Shown here: piece by piece, positions 36,328 to 42,577 of the stretch
Layout: every line of letters begins with the position of its first letter
Position numbering within the stretch: the first letter of the stretch is position 1
NCBI GenBank assembly: GCA_025359135.1
Contig: JANYHJ010000044.1
Coordinates: 1 to 42,577 of the forward strand
Direction: 5' to 3'
Source: Gemmatimonadota bacterium
Lineage (GTDB): Bacteria; Gemmatimonadota; Gemmatimonadetes; Gemmatimonadales; Gemmatimonadaceae
DNA: 42,577 bases
Notes under the pieces: generated by a model
The model's database searches: none
The model's input: the letters and a program-made list of their open reading frames with translations, nothing else
What the model was told of the DNA's origin: nothing
Position numbers and translations under genes: made by a program

Positions 36328-37830
36328 ATGAAGTCACGCGCCACGCCCGCCCCTCGCACCCACGACGAGTACCTCGCCACGCTCGCGGCCGACAAGCGCG
36401 CCACGCTCGCCAAACTGCGCAAGGCGATCGCTGCCGCCGCACCCGGAGCGGAAGAGTGCATCAGCAACGGCATTCCCGCCTATCGTCATGAGGGGCGCAG
36501 CATCGCCGAGTTCGCGCTCAAGCCGAAGCGCGTGGCCGCGAAGAAGCGCGGTGCCGCGTCGCGCGCGGTCACGCTGCTCCTGGCTGTCGCGCTTGCTGCC
36601 ACGACACTCGGCGCGCAGTCGAGTGCGACCCCATCGGGTTCCGGCGGCCACAACGATCCGCACCACGTTGCCGCGCCCACCATCGTGCTCCTCTCGCTCG
36701 ACGGCTTCCGCTACGACTATCTCGACCGCTACCCCGGACCCAACTTCGCGCGCCTCCTCGCGCACGGCGTGCGCGCCGATGGCCTCATTCCGGCGTTCCC
36801 GTCCAAGACCTTCCCCAACCACTTCACGATCGTCACCGGACTCGAGCCGCAGCACCACGGGCTCGTCGCCAACCGCTTCTACGATCCCGCCCGCAACGCG
36901 AGCTACGGCATGAGCGACTCGCTCGCCGTGCGCGATGGCACCTGGTATCACGGCGAGCCGGTCTGGGTCACGGCCGAACGCCAGGGGATGGTGGCCGCGT
37001 CGTACTTCTGGCCCGGCTCCGAAGCCGACATCGGCGGCGTGCGTCCCTCGCGCGTCAAGGCGTACGACGGGAAGGTGCCGAACGCCGAGCGCGTCGACAC
37101 GCTGCTCGCGTGGCTCGCGCTGCCGGCCGACACGCGCCCGCACTTCCTCACGCTCTACTTCAGCACCACCGACGACGGCGGCCACCGCGGCGGCCCCGAG
37201 TCCGCCGAGGCGGCCGAGGCCGTGCGCACCGTGGACGTGTCGATCGGTCGCCTGCTCGACGGGCTCGAACGGGCGAACGTCGGCGCGGGCGGCATCGAGC
37301 TGATCGTCGTCGCCGATCATGGCATGGCCGCGTACACGCCGGCGCAGTACGTCGCGCTCGACACGGTCATCGACCTGCAGGACGTGCGTGTCGCCGACGG
37401 AGGACCGAACGCGAACATCCATGTCGGCGGTGGACGCGACCGTGCGACCCTGCTGCGCGACTCCATCAACCGCCGCATGGAGCATGGCCGTGCGTATCTC
37501 CGTGAGGACGTGCCGGAGGCGCTCCACTATCGCGACGATTCCCGCATCGGCGACCTCGTGGTCGTCATGGCGCTACCGTGGCAGGTCGGGCTCGCACGCT
37601 CGGCGCCGCGCAGTGCGGGCGGCACACACGGCTGGGATCCGGCGAATCGCGAAATGCAGGGCGTCTTCGTGAGCTGGCGACCCGACGCCGCGGGTCCTGC
37701 CCGCATCGGCACGGTGCGCAACGTCGACATCGCGCGCTACATCACCGATCGGCTCGGTCTCGCGCCTGCGCCCACCACCGATGGCGTGCCCGGCCGACTC
37801 GCACAGCAGCTGAAGGACGCGCGCCGCTAG
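36328..37830 (+). CDS. Type I phosphodiesterase/nucleotide pyrophosphatase fused in frame to a truncated DUF1801 domain
   Basis: 500 residues from ATG 36328. Residues 1-60 match the start of DUF1801 proteins (HDEYLATLAADKRATLAKLRK, PGAEECISNGIPAYR), but the domain stops about halfway. Residues about 72-96 are then a signal-peptide-like segment (KKRGAASRAVTLLLAVALA). The rest is an alkaline-phosphatase-fold phosphodiesterase of the ENPP group: SLDGFR at 123-128 with metal-ligand Asp125, KTFPNH at 160-165 with Thr161 as likely nucleophile, and VVADHGM later. Either the phosphodiesterase is made from GTG 36532 (residue 69), leaving a DUF1801 remnant upstream, or the fusion is made whole and its buried signal is unusual. 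I favour the remnant, because a hydrophobic export signal at residue 78 is odd. Confidence 0.8.
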   Translation: MKSRATPAPRTHDEYLATLAADKRATLAKLRKAIAAAAPGAEECISNGIPAYRHEGRSIAEFALKPKRVAAKKRGAASRAVTLLLAVALAATTLGAQSSATPSGSGGHNDPHHVAAPTIVLLSLDGFRYDYLDRYPGPNFARLLAHGVRADGLIPAFPSKTFPNHFTIVTGLEPQHHGLVANRFYDPARNASYGMSDSLAVRDGTWYHGEPVWVTAERQGMVAASYFWPGSEADIGGVRPSRVKAYDGKVPNAERVDTLLAWLALPADTRPHFLTLYFSTTDDGGHRGGPESAEAAEAVRTVDVSIGRLLDGLERANVGAGGIELIVVADHGMAAYTPAQYVALDTVIDLQDVRVADGGPNANIHVGGGRDRATLLRDSINRRMEHGRAYLREDVPEALHYRDDSRIGDLVVVMALPWQVGLARSAPRSAGGTHGWDPANREMQGVFVSWRPDAAGPARIGTVRNVDIARYITDRLGLAPAPTTDGVPGRLAQQLKDARR

Positions 37831-37889
37831 CGGGTCCGCGTCATCCCGCGCGTCGTGCCATCCGTCACGCCGCTAGCGCACGTGGTTCA

Positions 37890-38846
37890 TCACGCGCGAC
37901 GCACCTTCCGCCACGCCGCGGGCGACGCGCCAGTCGACCGCTTGAACGCGCGACTGAACGCCGCTTCCGACTCGTAACCCACCTGCGCACCCACTGCCGA
38001 CACCTTCTGGCCGCCACGCGCCAGCAGCTCGGCCGCGAGCTGCAGCCGCCACTGTGCGAGGTACTGCATCGGAGGCATCCCCACCGTCTGCGTGAAGCGC
38101 TCCGCGAGCACGGAGCGCGACGACGCGACCTCGCGCGCCAGCTCGACGAGCGTCCAGCGCCGCGATGGATCCTGGTGGAGCCGCGTCAGTGCCGCGCCCA
38201 CGACAGGGTCGCTCAACCCCGCGAGCCACCCGCGCGTCGAGCCACGCACCGACTCGAGGTGACGGCGCACCACTTCCACGAACATCAGCTCGGCCATGCG
38301 CGTGAGCACCGTGAGGCTACCGGCGCCGCCCGCCTGCGATTCGTGCACGGCGCGCGCCGGAAACTCCGCCAGCCAGCCGTCGCCCGTGCCGGGCAGCACG
38401 AGCAACGACGGCAGCGAACCGATGAGCGGATTGAACGGCTTCGCGTCACAGCCCAAGAAGCCGCACACGAAGCGCGTGGTGCCATGTCCCTCGCCCGGAC
38501 CGGGCCCCATGCGCTTGAGCGTGGGGAAGGGCTGCGGCGCGTTGCCGAGGTGGTGCAGTTCACCGCGCGGCACGCGATCGCTCGCGAGCTGGTGCGGTTC
38601 GCCATGCGGCAGCACTGCGATGTCGCCCGGCTTCAGCAGCACCGGCTCCTCGCCGAGATTGCTCACCCAGAGCTCGCCCTCCGTGAGCACGTGATACGCT
38701 ATCAGGTGCTCCGCCTCGGGCAGGATGCGCGGCGCCATGCTCAGGGCCGCGGGCGCGCGCACCGACCACGGGCGCATCGCCTCGGTCATGAAGAAGTGGG
38801 CGCCGGTGAGGCGCACCGCGCGGAGGACGTCGGAGAGGGGATCCAT
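37890..38846 (-). CDS. AraC-family transcriptional regulator with cupin sensor domain
   Basis: 318 residues. The N-terminal half is a cupin (AraC_binding/cupin_6 type): RPWSVRAPAA, LKPGDIAVLPHGEPHQL. The C-terminal 100 residues are the double helix-turn-helix of AraC (WTLVELAREVASSRSVLAERF and VSAVGAQVGYESEAAFSRAFKRSTG). Cysteines at about 128-134 (CGFLGC) are seen in the AraC subgroup with cupin_6, which often senses small reactive molecules. Target genes are unknown; the divergent neighbour at 39029 is the closest candidate. Confidence 0.93.
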   Translation of the reverse strand: MDPLSDVLRAVRLTGAHFFMTEAMRPWSVRAPAALSMAPRILPEAEHLIAYHVLTEGELWVSNLGEEPVLLKPGDIAVLPHGEPHQLASDRVPRGELHHLGNAPQPFPTLKRMGPGPGEGHGTTRFVCGFLGCDAKPFNPLIGSLPSLLVLPGTGDGWLAEFPARAVHESQAGGAGSLTVLTRMAELMFVEVVRRHLESVRGSTRGWLAGLSDPVVGAALTRLHQDPSRRWTLVELAREVASSRSVLAERFTQTVGMPPMQYLAQWRLQLAAELLARGGQKVSAVGAQVGYESEAAFSRAFKRSTGASPAAWRKVRRA

Positions 38847-39028
38847 GGGAAGCGTCGTTCCCTTGAAGCTATGGTGAAGTGCGCGCCGGATTGACCGCGT
38901 GCCGCCCAGACGGACGCACCGACAAGGACTGCGGACGACGGAGCAAGCGGAGCGCCCTGCGCGGCGCCAACTTCCCCACCGCGTTTCCTCCGCGATTCAA
39001 CGCGTCGCCCGACCCTGCCCCCCTACTC

Positions 39029-40255
39029 GTGCTCCGTCTCCGACTCGCCGTTCTAGCCGCCATCGCGTCGCTCGCTCCCGCCATGGCAACCGCCCAGAAA
39101 TCCGCGCGCGCTTCGAGCGACTACCTGTACCTCTGGACGGCGTCGCTCGACACCATGGCCGGTCCCGACTACCTGGCCGTGCTCGACGTGCGTCCCGCGG
39201 CGGGCCGCTACGGCCGCCTCGTCACCACCGTGCCCGTTCCGGGGCGCGCGAACTTTCCGCACCACACCGAGCACGAGCTCGGCACCGACGGCACGCTGTT
39301 CACCAACGGCTTCAAGGGTGGGCAGTCGTTCATCTTCGACGTCTCGAAGCCCGCCGCACCCCGCGTTGTCGGGCACTTCGGCGACGTCGGCACGATGATG
39401 CACCCGCACAGCTTTCTGCGCCTTCCCAACGGCAACCGCCTCGCCACCCTGCAGATGCAGCATGATGGCGATGCCATGGCCCCCGGCGGTCTGGCCGAGC
39501 TCACGCCGAGCGGCCGCATCGTGCGCACGAGTTCCGCCAATCTCCCGGGCGTGGACCGCCGCATCCGCCCCTACTCGGCGCTTATCCTGCCCAAGGTCGA
39601 CCGCATCGTCACCACGACGAGTGACATGAACAAGGCCGACTCGACACGCTTCATCCAGCTCTGGCGCCTGAGAGATCTCAAGCTCCTTCACACGATCGAA
39701 CTGCCTGACGGACCGCGCGGCGACGAGGGATTCAACAGCGCCGAGCCGCGTGTGCTCGCCGATGGAAAGACGGTGCTCGTCTCGACCTTCAACTGCGGGA
39801 TCTATCTCCTCGAGGGTGTCGCGAGCGGCGCGCCGGGCGCGCGGCTCGTGCACAGCTTTCCGCGCAAGGAGGGCACCAATTGCGCCGTGCCCACCGTCGC
39901 GGGCAGGTACTATCTGATCACCGTGCCCGCGTGGAGCGCCATCGTCAGCCTCGACGTCTCCGATCCCGCGCATCCGCGCGAGGTCTCGCGCCTCACGCTC
40001 GGTCCCGACGACGTGCCGCACTGGATCTCGATCGAGCCCAACCTCGCGCGCGTCGTGCTCACCGGCTACAAGGCGCTGCGCACGCGCGTCATCATCGCGC
40101 GCTTCGACGCGTCGACCGGTGCGCTGAGCATGGACGAGCGGTTCCACGAGGACGGGAGCACGGAGCCGGGCTTCCGCTTCGAGAACAAGGCGTGGCCGCA
40201 CGGAGCGACGGGCGCCGGGATCCCGCACGGCGCGGTGTTCAGCCGGCCGCGCTGA
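39029..40255 (+). CDS. Secreted selenium-binding protein (SBP56)-like beta-propeller protein
   Basis: 408 residues from GTG 39029, which begins a signal peptide (VLRLRLAVLAAIASLAPAM, cleaved near ATAQ). The frame is open upstream to 38879 but that part is Arg-rich and unlike a protein. The mature part looks like a seven-bladed propeller; PHHTEHELG at 77-85 (His78, His79, His82), SFIFDVSKP and MMHPHSFLRLPNGN are patterns I associate with the SBP56/methanethiol-oxidase group, whose members bind copper through histidines. If right, it could oxidise methanethiol in the periplasm. LVIVD-repeat proteins are the alternative. Confidence 0.7.
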   Translation: MLRLRLAVLAAIASLAPAMATAQKSARASSDYLYLWTASLDTMAGPDYLAVLDVRPAAGRYGRLVTTVPVPGRANFPHHTEHELGTDGTLFTNGFKGGQSFIFDVSKPAAPRVVGHFGDVGTMMHPHSFLRLPNGNRLATLQMQHDGDAMAPGGLAELTPSGRIVRTSSANLPGVDRRIRPYSALILPKVDRIVTTTSDMNKADSTRFIQLWRLRDLKLLHTIELPDGPRGDEGFNSAEPRVLADGKTVLVSTFNCGIYLLEGVASGAPGARLVHSFPRKEGTNCAVPTVAGRYYLITVPAWSAIVSLDVSDPAHPREVSRLTLGPDDVPHWISIEPNLARVVLTGYKALRTRVIIARFDASTGALSMDERFHEDGSTEPGFRFENKAWPHGATGAGIPHGAVFSRPR

Positions 40256-40287
40256 ACGATCGCGTCACGCGCGGCGGTGACTGGTTG

Positions 40288-40302
40288 CGGACGGCTCGTC
40301 CG
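40288..40302. other. Perfect short hairpin between the SBP-like gene and the glycosidase gene
   Basis: CGGACG-GCT-CGTCCG, a perfect 6-base stem with a 3-base loop, 33 bases after the upstream stop and 43 bases before the glycosidase start. No T tract follows, so a terminator is not assured; it may be an attenuating or message-stabilising structure. Confidence 0.3.
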
Positions 40303-40345
40303 GGGGTAACGTCTCCTCCGTCGCGCCCCGCCCCCTCTCGCCGTC

Positions 40346-41728
40346 ATGTCCTGGATTCGCCGCATCAGCTTCGCCCTCGGGGCACTCGTCATCGCGTACG
40401 GCGCGGCCTGTCTCTACTTCGATCGCCAGCACGTGCCGGCCGAACTCGCGGCTGAATCGCGCACCGCGTTCGATCCCCATTGGCCCGCGGGCTTCCTCTG
40501 GGGCACGGCAACGGCCGCGCACCAGGTCGAAGGTGGCAACACACACAACGACTGGGCGCGCTTCGAAGAGAAGCCCGGGGTCATCAAGCACGGTGACAAG
40601 AGTGGCCTCGCGACCGATCACTGGAATCGTGTCGGCGAGGACATTGGCCTCATGCGCGACCTGGGCGCCAACGCGTATCGCATGTCCATCGAGTGGAGCC
40701 GCCTCGAACCCGTCGAGGGCACGTGGAACGATACCGCGTGGCAGCACTACGTGGGCGAGCTCACGCAGCTGCGCGCGGCAGGCATCGAGCCGATGGTGAC
40801 CTTGCTCCACTTCACGCTGCCCACCTGGATGGCCGATCGCGGCGGCGTCACCGCACCCGATTTCCCCGACCGCTTCGGTCGCTTCGCCGCCGAAGCGGCG
40901 CGGCGCCTCGGGCCTCAGGTCACTTGGTGGTGCACCATCAACGAGCCGCAGGTCCAGATGTTCTTCGGTTATGTGGCCGGCATGTGGCCACCCGCCGTCA
41001 AGAACAACGCCCTCGCAGTCAAGGCGTTCGCCGGCATGTTGCGCGCCCACGCCAAGGCGGCCGCCGCGCTCCGTGCAGTGGATCCCGGTGCGAAGATCGG
41101 CGTGGCGTCCAACATGATCGTCTTCCAACCCGCGTGGCGTGCCAACCTGCTCGAGCAGATCGTCGCCTCGAAGGTGGGCAACAGCTTCAACTGGGCGTTC
41201 TACGAGTCGATCACCCACGGGCGCCTCACGTTCAGCGCGCCGGGGTTTCCGTCGCTCGACGAACCCGCGCCCGAGCTCACGGGCACGCTCGATTGGATCG
41301 GCATCAACTACTACCGCCGTAACCTCGTCAACTTTGCCATCGACAAGCCGGGCATGGTGGACATCGCGCCTGGTCCAGGGATGCTCACCGACGCCGGCAT
41401 CGAGATCTACCCCGAGGGGTTGCTCGCGCTCATCCGCGACGCCCACAAGCGCTACCCGCTCCCGATCCTGATCACCGAGAACGGCGTCGCGGATTCCGCG
41501 GGCACGCACCGCGCGCTGTTCATCCGACAGCACGCCTATGCGATCAAGGCCGCGCTCGCCGAGGGGATCGACGTGCGCGGCCTCTTCCACTGGTCACTCG
41601 TGGACAACTTCGAATGGGCCGAGGGCTACTCGGCCCGCTTCGGCCTGTATCGTCTCGATCGTGCCACGCTCAAGCGGACCGCCGCGCCGGGCGCCGAGGA
41701 GTTCCGCCGGCTGGCCCCCGCGCGCTGA
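40346..41728 (+). CDS. Glycoside hydrolase family 1 beta-glycosidase with N-terminal membrane anchor
   Basis: 460 residues. A hydrophobic segment (about 6-24) is an uncleaved anchor or signal. The TIM barrel of GH1 begins at about 44 (PAGFLWGTATAAHQVEGG). The acid/base is Glu200 in TINEP and the nucleophile Glu378 in ITENG; both are present, so it should be active as a retaining beta-glycosidase. It is slightly short of the usual 450-residue catalytic domain plus anchor. The sugar specificity cannot be told. Cytosolic GH1 enzymes are usual, so an exported or anchored one suggests periplasmic use of oligosaccharides. It converges on the partial S9 peptidase gene. Confidence 0.93.
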   Translation: MSWIRRISFALGALVIAYGAACLYFDRQHVPAELAAESRTAFDPHWPAGFLWGTATAAHQVEGGNTHNDWARFEEKPGVIKHGDKSGLATDHWNRVGEDIGLMRDLGANAYRMSIEWSRLEPVEGTWNDTAWQHYVGELTQLRAAGIEPMVTLLHFTLPTWMADRGGVTAPDFPDRFGRFAAEAARRLGPQVTWWCTINEPQVQMFFGYVAGMWPPAVKNNALAVKAFAGMLRAHAKAAAALRAVDPGAKIGVASNMIVFQPAWRANLLEQIVASKVGNSFNWAFYESITHGRLTFSAPGFPSLDEPAPELTGTLDWIGINYYRRNLVNFAIDKPGMVDIAPGPGMLTDAGIEIYPEGLLALIRDAHKRYPLPILITENGVADSAGTHRALFIRQHAYAIKAALAEGIDVRGLFHWSLVDNFEWAEGYSARFGLYRLDRATLKRTAAPGAEEFRRLAPAR

Positions 41729-41755
41729 TCGCGCGAGGGCCGCCACGCGCGTGCG

Positions 41756-42577
41756 CTACGGCTGCACGCGTGGACGGCCGATCTGGTACTCCTTCGGCGG
41801 AATGTTCCCCTGCAGGTTCTTCACGAAGTAGTCCCAGCGACGACGCATCACGTACGGACTGTCCGCGCCATACCCGTGCCGCGCGTTCGGCAGGATGAGC
41901 AGGTCGAAGTCCTTCCCCGCCTTCACGAGCGCATCCGCGACAAGCGTCGTGTTCACCGGCGGCACGTTGTCGTCCATCCCGCCGTGAATGAGAAACAGCT
42001 TCCCCTTCAGGTTCTTCGCGTACGTCTGGTTCGCCTCGGCCGTGTAGTTGTCGCTCGGGCCTGACTTCACCAGCAACCCCTGGTAGCGCTCGCCCCAGTC
42101 GTCTTCGTAGTTGCGGTTGTCGTGGTTGCCCGACTCGGCAATGCCGACCTTGAAGAAATCGGGTTCGCGGAACATCGCCGACGCCGTCGCGAAGCCGCCG
42201 CCCGAGTGGCCCCAGATGCCGCTCTTGTCGATGTCGATGAACCGGTACTTCGTCGCCAGGTCCTTCATGCCGGCGACCTGGTCCGGAATCGTGTTGTCAT
42301 CCATGTGGCCGTAGTAGGCGTCGCGAAACGTCTTCGAGCGACCCGGCGTCCCCATGCCGTCGATCTCGACGACGATGAAGCCGAGCTCCGCGAGCGCCTG
42401 GTTGTCGCCACGCGCGGGAACGAACACCCGCGGCCCCACGCTGCCGGACTGCGGCCCCGGATAGATGTGGTTGATGATCGGGTACTTGCGCGTCGAGTCC
42501 AGCGTCGACGGCGCGTACATCAGCCCGTAGATGTCGGTCGTGCCGTCGCGCGCCTTGACCTTGATCGGCGTCGGCGG
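41756..42577 (-). CDS. S9-family (dipeptidyl peptidase IV type) peptidase, C-terminal part
   Basis: The gene enters from the right edge; the last 273 residues are visible, all within the alpha/beta-hydrolase domain. The catalytic serine lies in WGHSGGGF (codon at about 42203-42205), the aspartate in GGMDDNVPP and the histidine in ARHGYG. YPIINHIYPGPQ and GTPGRSK fit the DPP IV/S9B group. The beta-propeller and signal lie outside the window. It is separated from the glycosidase by 27 bases, converging. Confidence 0.92.
   Translation of the reverse strand, partial: PPTPIKVKARDGTTDIYGLMYAPSTLDSTRKYPIINHIYPGPQSGSVGPRVFVPARGDNQALAELGFIVVEIDGMGTPGRSKTFRDAYYGHMDDNTIPDQVAGMKDLATKYRFIDIDKSGIWGHSGGGFATASAMFREPDFFKVGIAESGNHDNRNYEDDWGERYQGLLVKSGPSDNYTAEANQTYAKNLKGKLFLIHGGMDDNVPPVNTTLVADALVKAGKDFDLLILPNARHGYGADSPYVMRRRWDYFVKNLQGNIPPKEYQIGRPRVQP

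Overview
The window is a very GC-rich, densely coded bacterial chromosome segment with 32 protein genes, two of them cut by the window edges. No rRNA, tRNA, insertion sequence, phage gene or CRISPR array was seen, and no stretch longer than about 300 bases lacks a gene. Gene content points to a Gemmatimonadota-like or similar aerobic, Gram-negative-type heterotroph: a caa3-type oxidase, many secreted peptidases, a MoxR/DUF58/VWA/DUF4175 locus, and outer-membrane barrel proteins. The phylum assignment is inference from gene content and base composition only.

Layout. 1-2771: a Tat-exported asparaginase-family protein (partial, minus) diverges from an aspartate ammonia-lyase that carries an N-terminal cyclic-nucleotide-binding-like domain; a small unknown protein follows. 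2956-7261: caa3-type cytochrome c oxidase operon, subunits II (with fused cytochrome c), I, III and IV. 7366-7497: a GC hairpin and a larger dispersed-type palindrome. 7505-10828: membrane protein, S41 peptidase and a deoxyhypusine-synthase-like protein, all minus. 10912-13817: HGSNAT-like membrane acyltransferase overlapping a PBP4-type D-Ala-D-Ala carboxypeptidase. 14091-16331: a tight three-gene cassette of a monoheme cytochrome-porin fusion resembling Cyc2, a DoxX-family membrane protein and a small cytochrome c. 16335-18468: two secreted or outer-membrane proteins.

18668-32788 (minus) is the dominant structure: eight genes over 14 kb in which every junction is a 1-4 base overlap or a 4-base gap. 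In transcription order they are a VWA/glutamine-amidotransferase-like membrane protein, a caspase-fold protein whose predicted catalytic cysteine is replaced by serine, a TPR protein with an HExxH metallopeptidase site, DUF4159, MoxR AAA+ ATPase, DUF58, BatA/VWA and a giant DUF4175 protein. The core resembles known MoxR/Bat loci; the pseudo-caspase and TPR-gluzincin make it a candidate envelope surveillance or proteolysis system.

32914-42577 is accessory metabolism: an S9 peptidase, a saccharopine-dehydrogenase-like oxidoreductase, a nucleotide pyrophosphatase/phosphodiesterase fused in frame to a truncated DUF1801 domain, an AraC regulator, a selenium-binding-protein-like secreted protein, a membrane-anchored GH1 glycosidase and the C-terminal part of a second S9 peptidase.

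The most promising places for new biology are the cytochrome-porin/DoxX/cytochrome cassette, the eight-gene MoxR operon with its dead caspase, and the sensor-aspartase fusion.
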